This document shows positions 9,470 to 22,024 of a stretch of 64,000 bases of DNA, piece after piece (positions within the stretch are counted from its first letter, which is position 1; each line of letters begins with the position of its first letter). Source of the stretch: Hirundichthys speculiger (taxonomy: Eukaryota > Chordata > Actinopteri > Beloniformes > Exocoetidae); the NCBI GenBank assembly GCA_018398805.1, contig JAGFBZ010002260.1, forward strand, positions 2,356,001 through 2,420,000. Reading direction: 5' to 3'. A model generated the notes under the pieces. The model was not told the DNA's origin, did no database searches, and worked only from the letters and a program-made list of their open reading frames with translations. Both the position numbers and the translations under genes were made by a program.

Positions 9470-12400
9470 CAGGATTAAAAAAAAAAAAAAAACCCATAAA
9501 AAATGGATGGATATACTAATCATGTTGGAGAACTGTTTGTTTTTTGTACAATATGAGGACAATTCGAGCAACACCTCATCACACACACAGCAAATGTGTG
9601 ATGAAAAGGTCATTATCTCTACAGGGGATTTTTTTATTGATCAGGAGCACCTAAACATATATGTTGCTAATATTACATTTGTCTTTTAAGAATAATATAA
9701 TTAAAGAGAAAAAGGGTAAACACAGCTCAACAGGGTATTTTTCCAGCTGGAAAAGTTATATTGCCGTTTCTTTGCAAGATGGCTTTATTGTCATTTGATC
9801 TGCGGTACCATTAACGTGAGTTACTTTTCACAATCAGTAATTTTATCACAATGTAGATTGATAAACAACAAAGCAGAGGCATTTATAGCTACTTCTTTAT
9901 TCTTTTTCCCTCAACAATGTAATGTTTTTTAAATCACATTCCAAAAGAATAATATTTTTCTCTGTAATTATAAGAATAAATTTGGTTTAAAAAAGAAGAT
10001 GATTTTGTTCATTTTAGAGCTCAGCAGGCAACAAAAATTCCTTCTTCACTAAAAACAGGATAAAAGCTTGATTGACAGACTACTGCTTACATCTGTGCCG
10101 ATAAGCACAGTCCATTTACGATGCCATCCATTTCTTTTAGTCGCTTGTCCTCAAAGCAGAAACTCTGAGCCCCAAAAAGCAACATTTTCTCTTTTTTCGA
10201 TGAAAGCCGACTTACATGATTGGCACATCAACGCCATTAATCCCCCCATTCTCTGGACAGTGTCGGTTTTAAAAGAGCACTTCTTTGCGACGTCTTCAAA
10301 AGAAAAAAAAAAATACCGTGACCTCCATTTCTGTCATTACAATAACGTGTTCCAGAAAGACGACCAGAGCTTGACTTCACATCTTGCTGTCACTCTTCAT
10401 CTCAGAGCGACAAGCTTCTTTCTGACATGACATTGAAAGTAAGTGGTATTCACTTTGTCAAGTGTCTTTCAGAGTCATTTTGTGACGGCTACAGCTTTGG
10501 ACAAAAACAAGAGTGCAGTCATCGGAGGTCTGAGGATGCTGAGGAGTTGGCGTGTAACTGGAAACTGCCCTGACCAGGCAAATGCTGCTGTCTCATTGTC
10601 ACGTGTCGGGTCAATGACAGTGTACATCCCTAACACAGCTGATTAGGATGCTTATGAGGAGGAAGGGTACAAGACGGTCCTTGCCATCAAATAAAACACA
10701 CATTTACATATTTTGTGGGAGTTTTGATAAGGGGATCAAACCTCCAGCTGAATGAAGGGAACTACAGCCGTGCTGTAGCTTTTGTGAGGCTGTGCTGACA
10801 TACTTGGATGTTTCAATCTAACTGCTCATATCAGTGTTGCTGATCTTCAGTGGGCCCAGTGTTTGCCAAATGTTGCTTACTGTGCCTACAAATCTACGCA
10901 GTGTTTGTCGTTTCTAACTGCTCATCTTTTTTCTGTTTGCTTTCTTATAATCCCAAACAGTCGAGGCAGAGGGCTGTCCGCACCGAGTCTGGCTCTGTTG
11001 GCTTTCCCTTCCTCCCCCATAGTTGCCACGGGCTGCTTATGTATAAATTATTGCATTTTTCTTCATTCACAGAGGACATATGTTGTGATTTGCTCCCATA
11101 AACATGAAGCTGATTTGAACTGAGACAAAAGAAAGCATTTGATGTAAAGTCTACTGTGTGCTCCAGATTCCAAAGCTTTCCAAGAAACGAATAATAACTC
11201 TAAATAACATTAAAGTTTCCATATTATGTTCTTTTTGATTCATCTACAGTAGTGTGATGATGAATTATGACCTTCAGATGTGACTGAAGGTTCAAGAAAA
11301 TCGAGAAACATATGCTCAGGTATTCCAATGCTCAAAAATAGTTTTCTATCACTTTACCTGCGTGACGTCAGCCATGATGGGTTACATGTGTAGCTTCTTT
11401 GCTTTGGAGCTTTGTGCTGTACACTCCACAGCAGTACACTATGTTTGTTTGAATGTAGAAAATAACGTAAAAGTAATGATCTGTATTGCTTGTTGCTTTT
11501 TTTACCGGAAGTGTCTGTAAATACAACGCATTACTGCCACCTAGCAGATAAAAATAGTACAATTTTGTGGTACTGGGGTAGCCCCTATGGGAACAGTACT
11601 TCAGCTGTGAGTGACGATGTTTCACAAGTACACGAGAACTGAAGTACAGACAAGTACGCATGCTGAGAAACAGCACTGCAGGACAGCTTTGATCCTCGTC
11701 AGCTATGGAATCAAATGTAGAGCCAAATCTAATTTTCTGGTGGATCCACTCCTCCACATGATTCTCTGTCTTTGTCATTCAGACACAATTGCAGGATTTT
11801 TGAAATTATGTTGAGTTCAAAATTACCTTAGATGTACCAGAGATTAAAACAACATGTCTGAAAATGAGCATAATTCTGTAATTTAAGAATACATGAAACA
11901 AGTTGCTTACTGTAACAAAAGATGAAAATGTAACTACAAGACACAGAGGCAGACACAAACAATTAAAGTTGGTTTTCTTTTGTTCAGTAATTAATTAAAG
12001 TGAAAAATGGGCAAGAAGAAACAAGAAAGTAAAATCAGAATGAAGCAAAAACAGACAACAACAACAAGACTGAAAGAAAAGATGAAAGACACTGAGGGAG
12101 CCACAAAATATAAGAAGACACAGGTGTTGACAATTACAACTGAAGAGAACAGAGGAAGCCACAAACCAGGGAAAGAGCCATCAAAAAACACACAACAACA
12201 AAAAAAAAACACACACAAAAACAGGAGCCCAAACAACAAAAGAACGCAAGTAAACCAAAAGGTAACCCATAAAAACCTATAAACCCATAAAAAGCAAAAT
12301 CCCAACATACAGAATTTGACATGGTGGGGACTGAAACTGAACAGGCACCTGTATCATCTTTCTGGGAAACTGACCCAATTATCTTTGAGACATTTCCAGG

Positions 12401-13553
12401 TAAATATAGATTTTAGCACCAACATTTCCAAATACAAAATTACAGCTCAAATTTTGTTGAACTTTTTCACTAAAAATCCAAAAATGCCATTCTGCTGTAA
12501 GACCAGGATTTTTTTTTCTTCCTCCTCACCAAATGTTGACTTTGCAAGTTATGTAAAAACATTGCATCTTGTGTAATCAATCCTCAGTGCTTTCCCCAAA
12601 CTGCTAACTCATGGAAATGAGTGTATTTAACCAAATCAGCAGTCATGAAAGCCTGTCTGTTTTTGATTTTGTTTCCCTCCCAATAGAGGTGCTGAAAGTC
12701 AGTGAACAATACTGAAGATGAGCAGACAGAAACAGATAATCTTCACGTCCCCGTCTCACCTCCGTCTACTGCAATTTTCATCAGTGCCACATGTGAACGA
12801 GCAGATGTTAGTGTGCTCAGCAAAATCTGAGTGCTTTTCAAAAGCTCCTGCTGTGATTACAGAAAAAAACAAAAAAAAAAACCAGCTCTCCAACATGTCG
12901 AGTAATCTGACTTCTTTGATCATGAAACAGCTGATTAACAATTACCAGCTTTCTTTGCGTCGACTGACAACATCAAGTCATCTGTAAACTTCACCTGCTG
13001 CGAACTTCGCGCTCCGTCACGTTGCTTCTGTCCCACAGTACAAGCAACACCATCTGGCAAATAACACGCAGCTGCTTTCACAAGACATTTACTGAGTGTC
13101 CCAGAAGGGAGAAACATTTCTGTTCCGGTGACGAGAAACGGCTGTGGTTGGAAAATGCTTTCGCTCGCGTCCTGTCCATCTGACCACAAGTTTGTTCTCA
13201 ATTGCTGACAGTGTCCAATGATCCATTAAATCAATTCACAAGTTTCACGAGAGTGAAAGAAAGAAAAAAAAAAGTGCATCTGTGCAAATTACTCACTCAC
13301 TGGAGTGTTAACTTTCCCTTCAGACAGTCCAGTTTGTGACCAGATTATATAGCCTGGTCTTATGGTGAGGTGGCCTTACTGGGCCCAAAAGGTTAGAGAG
13401 ACATTTATATTCTAAATATGCAAATGGAAAATATGTGCCTGATACTAGCTTTGGGATGTGGGATATCATCACTTTTGATACTGTGGTCTCCATCGTCGAT
13501 GTAGTTAGGACACATCTCAGTCTGGGGTTTTATCTCAAGGTTTTCAGACATTG
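9470..13553. other. Unannotated sequence, no gene seen
   Basis: AT-rich DNA with many A and T runs (for example 9479-9493). Open frames here, including an A-rich K/Q-rich one at 12007-12282 and its reverse-strand mirror, come from base composition. No repeat ends were recognised. Confidence 0.35.
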
Positions 13554-13561
13554 TTTATAAC

Positions 13562-14439
13562 TAGGGATGTCCGATAATATCGGCCCACCGATATTATCGG
13601 CCCGATATTGGTATAAAAATGTAATATCTGTAAATATCGTTATCGTTTTTTTTTTTTTTTGCTTATAATGAAAACCGATAAAAATAATGCCTGGATTTCA
13701 CCGAATAAATGCTGTATATAGGCCTATGGGCTCCCGAGACATTTACCGGCGCGCAAATGATGACCTCATCAGGAAAATTTTTCCTTTTTTTGCACTTTAC
13801 CTCAAGCCTAAAGTATTATTTATAGCTCAAAGAAATGTGCAGTTTTCAAAATTGTACAGTATAGTTTCCACATTGTGAATTAATTCAATTAAGGTGATTG
13901 AGTTTTAGTTAAAGAAACAGTTCTTGAAGCATCCTACAAATGCAGGCTAATTTAACACTGAAAAAAAAAAAAAAAGAGTAGCCTGTCTGTTATTTTAGTT
14001 GGCTCTACATGCTGCACATAGTTGTACAGGTACAATGTTTTACAATTTGTAAAGAAGTCAAATTTGCCCTATTTGTACGGAGCATTGTCAAGATTATCTC
14101 AGGGAGAGTGTGATCCAAACTGTTGTTTGAGACAATTAAAAAATAAATAAATATGGCACTTTTTCCATAACTTAAGTTGAAGTAGTTTTCTTATTTTGCA
14201 CAGACAATGTTTACTTTTGGAAGCCTTGTTGCCTTTGAAAATGCATCCAGTGGGGCGTCACAATAAAATTAGGCATGTGTTAATTCCACGACAGGAGATA
14301 TGTGATGTTACCTAAAATTAGTTTTGAGGAAAAATAGCCCGCATATATTGGTATCGGTAGATATCGGAATCGGAAATTGAGAGTTGGACAGTATCGGCAT
14401 ATCGGATATCGGCAAAAAAGCCACTATCGGACATCCCTA
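13562..14439. mobile_element. Non-autonomous hAT transposon with TATCGG-rich ends
   Basis: The 878-bp element starts TAGGGATGTCCGATA and ends in its reverse complement (TATCGGACATCCCTA). A perfect 8-bp target duplication, TTTATAAC, flanks it at 13554-13561 and 14440-14447. TIR form and 8-bp duplication identify hAT. Both ends carry dense copies of TATCGG or its complement, likely transposase-binding sites. No transposase motif was seen inside, so it depends on a relative for movement. Confidence 0.85.
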
Positions 14440-14447
14440 TTTATAAC

Positions 14448-16105
14448 CACTGTTCTCCATGTGTCGTTGTCATTTCCTGCATCAACTGGTGTGACCAATG
14501 AACTTCCTTTTTTACAAACTGAATTAAATTTCACCTGTGCTTCAGTCGCAGCTGAGTCTTGCTTATTTAACCATTTTAACCTGCCTCACCAGAACCATCA
14601 CTTTTACAGACAAAGTAGTCTTCTCTACATTTTTTGTCATCACACCTGGCCAGGTGACTGAGTGCTTCATGCTCGAGCCCATTGATCACTGGCTGCTCAT
14701 CAAGAGTCTTGTAGAAGCTTTGGGCAGAGAAGTGTCAAGGTGAGAGCAAGTGGTCCAGAAGCAGAAACCAGGGAGCTAAAGACAGCTCATGTCCCAGTTA
14801 TAGGTTTTTCTGGTGCAGACTTGGCTGAATGCAGCTGAAGAACTGAGTAGTCAGAGTGGAAAAATGTGAAGTTCATATGCTGTGGAGGTCTCTATAATGA
14901 AATCATGAAAAAATTCACCATTCTGAAACCCTGAAATACATTTGCGAGAAAAGAGGAAACATTTTTATTGTCAACACAGAAGACAAAGTAGATCCTTCTC
15001 TCATTAAATTCAAATGCATGAAATTGCTTTTTATGAGGGACTGTCCTTTCTGCCCTTTTGTAAAGCTACTGAAGCATAACATCAATACATTTTTTTGCAA
15101 AAAGACAAACAGTAGTATAGATACAAAAATGCCTTACACTTTACTTTTACTGTGAATACTTCTCTGACTTATTTAACCCCTCTCTCTCTCATCAGCTGCT
15201 TATCTAATTGAAGTTATAACATACTGGCTATGCAGAGTCTGTGAGAATAAGGCCAGACTATATTTAAAATAAAAACATCGTCCTTTGTCTATCTGAATAG
15301 TTAGCTCCTTGGAGTACAAGGCCAAAAGGCCTAGGTTAAAAACAAATTTTTCATGAAAGAACTGTCTAAAATTGCCTACAATACAACTTATAGCACTTAT
15401 CAGTTGTCCAAAGGAGCCACAACAAATACAGAAAGTAACCATGTCCATCCTTTTTACCAATCACAGAAAATGCTCAGGAGGTGACCAGAGACGCAGGAAT
15501 TGGAGGGCAGGTGGCAAGAAAAAAAAACAAAACATATCTTTTACTTTAATAAAAACTGCTGCCACAACATGATTGCCAAAATTACAAAAATACTCTGTCA
15601 TATTTCCTGTTATGATTTCTCTTTGGCAAGAAGAGCAGGCAGGTAAAGCACAAAAGGTATTACAACATATTAACAAAAAGGAGGGAAAAATATAGAGTAT
15701 ATAGGCACATTCAAGCACCAGCAAGAAACAGTTGGGGCAGTTAAGACAGAGCAAACCAGAAAAAAAAAAAAACTGTGCTTTGTGCTTGGATAGATTTTCT
15801 CAAGTATTCCTTGACGTAGCAGATTCACGAGACAATGAATAAGAAGAAGTGGTTACAAATAATGGATGGATTGTTGGCACAACTGATGTTTTGAAGTTTT
15901 TATTACACAGACACTTTTATCAAACTCTACATAGTAAGAATATTTGTTCTTTATAGAATGTAAAACATGAAATTAAAAGTTTGAAGAGCTATGACAGATG
16001 AATTACCTGAAGAAATTACATATTTTGCACATGTATAATATATGGGATTTTCTTCAAAAGTTTGATTTGTCCTAAAAAAATTCAAAAATATGGTGGAGTA
16101 AAGGC
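14448..16105. other. Unannotated sequence, no gene seen
   Basis: AT-rich, no recognised repeat ends, no coding signal on either strand. Confidence 0.35.
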
Positions 16106-16560
16106 TGATTTATGCTTCTACGTAACGGCTACGCCCAACCCCCTTCACTGTTTTTGGCATTTATACTTGTGCGTTATATTTTACATCGGTCTGTAATTGC
16201 ACCACTCACCACTAGGTGGCAGTGCAGGTTCTTCTTCTGCAGTGCTGCAAGTTTCCTTTTGTTTACTTCCTTTATACAGCTCAGACATAGCAACAGAGCA
16301 AATAAAGCATATATTTGACATGAGTTGGAGCTGATAAATATTTAAGGGGCATCAGTCGTTTTTACAGACAGTGAACTATCATTCAATCCGACTTGAAGTC
16401 GACAAAGAAGAAGAAGAATAAATCTACCAAGTGGACAATCACATTTCTTGTGGTCAGCTTTGATGTGATGCGTAGTTACAATTTGAGAAAGGAGCACCAG
16501 GTCCTGGCGTAGGGTTCAAACCTTTGGTGTAAACTACAGCGTCGCTTTGACGCTCTGAAC
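16106..16560. repeat. Probable dispersed repeat fragment (GGCTGATTTATGCTTC start)
   Basis: The phrase GGCTGATTTATGCTTC at about 16108 resembles the terminal repeat of a MITE family common in fish. I could not find the inverted partner, so the copy is either truncated or a misreading. A (GAA)n run occurs at about 16400-16418. Confidence 0.25.
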
Positions 16561-17089
16561 TATGAGTCAGCCAGAGTTTTTTCAGCCTTTTCATTTTTGC
16601 AGTGTACGTGAATGTGGACTGCTAAATGCTCTTATCTTCTTACAGATTTCTGTGGGTTTGAGCCTGAGTACTGCACTTAAGCACGAAGAAACTCCTATTC
16701 TCAGCATAATAAGATCTTATTAAGGATGATTTAGAGAACAAATATACAGCCTACTATCCACTAAAAACACATGCTTTTAAATCATCCACCCATTATCAGG
16801 TAAATTTGCATCTCCCTGCTCAATGTAGGGCAACTAACCTGGTTATAAAAAGTTTTTTTTTTTCCATCAAGCATAGATTTTGTCTAAAGCAGGTGTATTC
16901 GGTTGCTGTGGAGATATTACATCTGTGTGAACGAGCATACTGTCGTCTACGGTAGGTCGCTGAAGAGCAGCAGTTGAGATTATTCGTTGTTGCTCATTCA
17001 TCTTTGACTCCAGCTCCTGGGATTGAATTTAAAGTGGTCCAACTGTGGACTTTGATTAAACATTTAGGGCAATCTTCCATCTTTCCTCA

Positions 17090-17118
17090 CCCCCCCCCCC
17101 CCCCCCCCCCCCCCCCCC
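17090..17118 (+). repeat. Poly-C tract (29 C)
   Basis: An uninterrupted run of 29 cytosines on the + strand between pyrimidine-rich flanks. It could form i-motif or G-quadruplex on the other strand, and its length is uncertain in most assemblies. Confidence 0.95.
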
Positions 17119-17589
17119 GTTCTTGGTCCTTTCCTCCTCGTCGTCCTCTCTCCTCCTCTCTGACACTGATTAAAAGGGGAGCAACAAATTAATCTCGGAC
17201 CACCAGGTTGCAGGCTTTTCTCTTACGGAGGACATTCGCTGAATTTTTAGGGGAGATGCAACGTCAACTCCCATCAATGCTAAATAGCCCGTGTGCGTGC
17301 GTGCGCGTGTGCGTGTGTGCATGCGCGTTATTTTGAGGGAAAGTGTGAGTAGGAGCAGCACAGCGTCCATGCATAATCACCTTATTATATCTCTGTGAAT
17401 GGAATAGTGAATTGATCTGATTAGAGGCTGGATGAGAAGCTTGGTATGCAGAGCAGCACAAACTGAAAGATTAGGAAGGAGAACGGGAAGAAGGAAAGGG
17501 ATGAAAATAAGGAAAATAAAAGAAAAGGAAGGATGAACAGGAGAAGGGAGCGAGGAGTGGTGCCAAACTCCTTATGTAACAAGAAGCAC

Positions 17590-17775
17590 ACAAACTTATT
17601 TTGGCTTTTCCCTTTGTAGGGGTTGCCACAGCAGATCAACGTGTTCTGCAAAATGATTTGGAATAGGATTTACGTCAGATGGTCTTCCTGACACAGCCTT
17701 CCTCATTCATCCAGGCTTGGGATCGGTACCACGAACGGCTGGTGTCTGAAGCTCGGCTTCCTGCAGAGGAATATG
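17590..17775. repeat. Fish LINE/SINE-like fragment
   Basis: Segments such as TAGGGGTTGCCACAGCAGAT, then GGTCTTCCTGACACAGCCTT and CATCCAGGCTTGGGATCGG, follow the order of a dispersed repeat that I know from fish genomes. The copy is degenerate and its ends are not clear. Classification was not checked against a repeat library. Confidence 0.45.
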
Positions 17776-17959
17776 ACCACCTCTACTCATCAAACCATGA
17801 TATGACCTCAGAAAACAACCAGCTTCTTGTTTAGAAGCAAAACTCTGTCAGCAGGTGAGAAGACAGCTATTTCAGGGAAAACTGTTGAAGCATTTCATCC
17901 ATATAACTGCAAAAAACAGGTCTACTGTTTCCTAACCCACAACTTTTTACCAAACCAAG

Positions 17960-19017
17960 TAGGGCTGTAGCGATACACTAATCTCACGATACAATACGAT
18001 ACACGATATTTGGCTCATGATACAATATATCAATATTCATCTTACAATACATTTACATCATTTTCTGAAAGATTTTAAAGGGACAAAGTGATTTTGGTGA
18101 CATCTTGTGAGTGTTCCAATGACTTTGTTTGAATTAATTGAACTGAAAGCATCAATTACACATTATATGGCTGACAGGCAGCTTGCAAATGCTGGACAAA
18201 ATGAATAAAAGATTTGTTGAGAAAAATAGTTTCATTTATAGAAACAGTGCAAATTGTTTCTTGCAAGCTTTTAAAAGGTGGGACATGGGAGTTTTGGAAG
18301 AAGCTTAGAATATCAATACCCACGGCCGACAAATCGATACTCTCTGGGGAAATAAAATATCGATATATATCGCAGAATCGATAAAATCTGCAATATACAG
18401 TCATGGAAAAAATTATTAGACCACCCTTGTTTTCTTCAGTTTCTTGTTCATTTTAATGCCTGGTACAACTAAAGGTACATTTGTTAGGACAAACATAACG
18501 ATAACCACAAAGATTGCTCATAAGAGTTTTATTTAAGAGCTGATATCTTATCATTTTCCATGGTTTTCTTGATTATAACCTAAATCACTTAAGTTTTTAC
18601 ATCAATAGCTATGGCGTTGTACTGCCAAAAACACTGCTTTTATGCATTCAGTGTTTTTTTTCTGTCTGTTTTAGTCACATGATGACGTTTAGTGGTACCA
18701 GGTATTAAAATGAACAAGAAAGTGAAGAAAAAATGGTGGTCTAATAATTTTTTCCATGACTGTATATTGATATTTTATTTCCCCAGAGAGTATCGTTTTT
18801 TCATCAGTAATATCTGATTGATATTACTGATTGATATTACTTTTGAGTTCATAAGTTCATCTGCCAATGATATGAGAGGAACACATCTCTCTCTAAAAGT
18901 AACTCTATTAGCCGATCAGATGTAGAACAAGGCGGGTTTTAGAAAAACGTGCTTCAACCAAGTCCAATGTTTCATAGATGAAAAAAAAGATGAAAAAAAA
19001 AAAATCGCTCAACTCTA
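17960..19017. mobile_element. hAT MITE carrying a nested Tc1-like MITE and an inverted duplication
   Basis: The element begins TAGGGCTGTAGCGATACAC and ends AAAATCGCTCAACTCTA. The perfect 8-bp duplication AAACCAAG flanks it at 17952-17959 and 19018-19025. It belongs to the same family as the compact 427-bp copy at 49252-49678, in opposite orientation. About 610 bp extra lies between the GATAAAATC subterminal block (18390) and the true end: the MITE at 18398-18762, and a second, inverted copy of the CCCCAGAGAGTATCG subterminal block (18781-18796). No coding capacity. Confidence 0.85.
18398..18762. mobile_element. Palindromic Tc1/mariner-like MITE, copy 1 (nested)
   Basis: The 365-bp element has ends that are near-perfect inverted repeats: AGTCATGGAAAAAATTATTA at the left, and its complement reading CTAATAATTTTTTCCATGAC at the right. 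The inversion extends through the GACCACC motif and the CTTTCTTGTTCATTTTAAT block. TA dinucleotides flank it at 18396-18397 and 18763-18764, as expected for Tc1/mariner insertion. It sits inside the hAT element at 17960-19017, so it inserted later. Confidence 0.75.
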
Positions 19018-19025
19018 AAACCAAG

Positions 19026-21517
19026 TAGGCTTTGGTTTTGCCATCTCAATGTAACCAGGCAGACTAAAAAATTTTTTTCTCCCTATTAAAAACATTGGTC
19101 TTGCCTTGAAACACATTGGCACATTTCCCTAGAAAGTATTTGGAAGATCAGAAAAAAAAAAATGAGAAGCTGCTTTGAAATCCATCATTTCTGAAAACAA
19201 CACTGATATCTTTGTCTTACTTGGTCATCTGAGTCTTTCAGCTCCAGATGAACTGAAGTAAATAATTGTTTTACTCAAAAATGATTTACAGTGGACTGCA
19301 ACAAATCCACCTGGCTCTTTGCTGAGTCACCCAAGACTGTTATGCTACCATATGGTCGCCCTATGGTACGTCAACACAAACTGTCCTCCCCCCAACTTTC
19401 TCAACACCTTTGCTGTCCTATTTTCCCGGTGAAAACTCTAATCATCACAGAAAAGCCTGCATGAACACACACACTCATACATGCAGCACACACATCACCC
19501 AGTCAGCAGTTCGCTGGGAGGCACGGCAGTAGATCATAATTAGAGCCAATCAAAAAGAAGCGTACAGCCTGTTACTTCCTGCCAGCCAGGCAGTTAGTCC
19601 ATCTGGCCATATTTAGGGACTCTGCGCCCTGCTAGCTCCCACGGCCAGTGAAGAAATAAAAATTTGTTGGGAATTACCTCAGTATGTCTGGAAGCACAGA
19701 TTTTACACAGGCGGGTAGCTCATCGTTACATTTCAGGACTCTTTATTTATACATTTTGGTACGGCATGCATCTTGCCATTTTGTCTCCCCTTCTTTCAAC
19801 ATCTGCATGCGCAAGTTTTTTTTTTTTTTTAGACCTCTCTCTATCAGAACTTCCATTTATTTCTCCCTTTTTCTTTTTAATTCTCTTTGCCTCTCTTCAT
19901 CTCTCCTCCTCTCCCTGGCCTCCCTCCATCCAGCCCTTCTCCCTTTCAATGTGTCCCTCCTAATAAGTAATTGCCCTCCTCACTGACTCATTTATCTCCC
20001 ATTTTCCCATCTTTCTGATTACTATTCTGCAAATCTGATTTCTCCATCCCTTCATGCTTCCAACATATTGCTTCTTTTGTGTCGTTGCTTGGCCTTCAGC
20101 CAGTTTGCTTGGGACTTTTTTTTTTAAATTTCACCACCATTGACTGTATATAAACTAGGTCACCACATTATTTGTTTGCATGTTCAACATAAATGCTTAA
20201 TTGTACTTAGTTGAATGGCATTGTGTCAAATCATGTTGAATAACCCCTGAACTGTAAAGGGTTCATTTGTATATCTTTGGGTCTGGTCGCTTCCATGTTA
20301 AATCTTAATGCAGCGAAGCATCGAGTTCAGTGATCCAGCTTGACGGTCTTACTTTTCTGTCAGTGTCATTGGGCTGGGTGATTGGCCTCATCTGTCATGA
20401 AGTTTGGAGATCTCAGCATAATTCACAGCTTTAGCAGGAACAGAAGTCTGATTAACCAGAATAGAGAGCATCTGAATGCCTTTGAGAAGATAGGATGTTC
20501 TACCTCTTAAAAAATAAAATGGAAGACTTGGATTGCATTTCCGAATTCTAACTACTTTTTTCCTGATTTAAATTCTTGCTGGGTATTTCAACTCTATCCT
20601 ATAAATGTGGCATTTTAACACTGGCAGTAAATAAGTACTGAAACAGACAAGAGAATGGGAGTGACTAGTGACCCACTGGTTTCTCTCACATGCACGGCAT
20701 CATTTAGAGGACTGACAAGTGTTTACATGAGTCGTACATTATGAGTTGGAACGACATGGGAGGTTTCTGTCCTGAAAAAGATACCGCACCAAACCCTCAA
20801 GCTCCCGAGCCTCTGATAGAGGAAGAGGGCAACTGTCTACATGCGCGGGTGAACGAGAAGTTATCCTGAAAGAAACTGCATAACACACATGTGAAGAGCA
20901 GACTGCAGCCCCCTTAAAAGGGACCATCTTTGGTGAATTTGCATCCAAGTCTATTGGTTTAAAAGCAGTTTATATTAAGTGTAAATGAACAGAAATGTGT
21001 CAAATTATATCTAATAACTTAAGGATCTTTGGTGCTTCTTGGTGACTTTTTTAAATGTAATCATGAAACTTCCCCTATAACTGGACATTTTGCTGTATTG
21101 TATTTCACATCTTGATCATTTTATTCCACATTCATCACATTAGGTGGTGTAGAAAGGCTAAATTATTTAAAAAAATAATCATTTTGAATACTTCCAGATA
21201 TAACTGTAGGGCTGTTGTGAACATGAGCAACCCTGGAGTAGCTCATATGGAGCTGACTGAACTGGAACAGACTGGTTTAACTGACACACATCCAGTGAAC
21301 CTTGAGTTGAAGGTTTATCTCAGGGTTTGTTTCAACTTCCTTTCTGGAATAACCTCCCCAGGTTCCCCTCATCTTAACTTGAAATAGCCATCAACGTGAC
21401 AACAGACAACAAGTTCACACAGCTGCTTCTACTAGCTTCTTGCACCCTTTTTATTGGTCATTGCTAATCAAGCCTGAGTAAGCTCACCTGGGAAGAGAAA
21501 TGAGAAGAGAGACAGGC

Positions 21518-21519
<2 letters not shown>
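19026..21519. other. Unannotated sequence, no gene seen
   Basis: Mixed sequence with a pyrimidine-rich stretch at 19780-20080 that creates chance frames rich in S, L and F. No gene or repeat family recognised. Confidence 0.35.
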
Positions 21520-21615
<96 letters not shown>

Positions 21616-21625
21616 ATATATATAC
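21520..21625. repeat. (TA)n microsatellite
   Basis: About 105 bp of TA repeats with two TC interruptions. It abuts the second copy of the Tc1-like MITE, which targets TA. Confidence 0.95.
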
Positions 21626-21628
21626 ACA

Positions 21629-21988
21629 CAGTCATGGAAAAATTATTAGACCACCCTTGTTTTCTTCAGTTTCTTGTTCATTTTAATGCCTGGTACAACT
21701 AAAGGTACATTTGTTTGGACAAACATAACGATAACCACAAAGATTGCTCATAAGAGTTTTATTTAAGAGCTGATATCTTACCATTTTCCATGGTTTTCTT
21801 GATTATAACCTAAATCACATAAGTTTTTACATCAATAGCTATGGCGTTGTACTGCCAAAAACACTGCTTTTATGCATTCAGTGTTTCCTTTTCAGTCTGT
21901 TTTAGTCACATGATGACGTTTAGTGGTACCAGGTATTAAAATGAACAAGAAAGTGAAGAAAAAATGGTGGTCTAATAATTTTTTCCAT

Positions 21989-21992
<4 letters not shown>
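21629..21992. mobile_element. Palindromic Tc1/mariner-like MITE, copy 2
   Basis: This copy is nearly identical to the one at 18398-18762 over its whole length, with a handful of substitutions, and lies in the same orientation. It is embedded in TA repeats on both sides (21520-21625 and 21993-22021), so its exact target site cannot be defined. The close match indicates recent spread. Confidence 0.75.

Positions 21993-22021
<29 letters not shown>

Positions 22022-22024
<3 letters not shown>

Noticed and set aside
12007..12308. K/Q/T-rich + strand frame and F/C/V-rich minus-strand frames
   Set aside because: Both come from an A-rich, low-complexity segment.
17121..17192. Possible proline-rich coding exon across the poly-C tract
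   Set aside because: The proline run is the translation of C29; no flanking coding signal.
19664..19986. Two overlapping frames of about 100 codons rich in S, L and F
   Set aside because: Pyrimidine-rich composition, no conserved motif.
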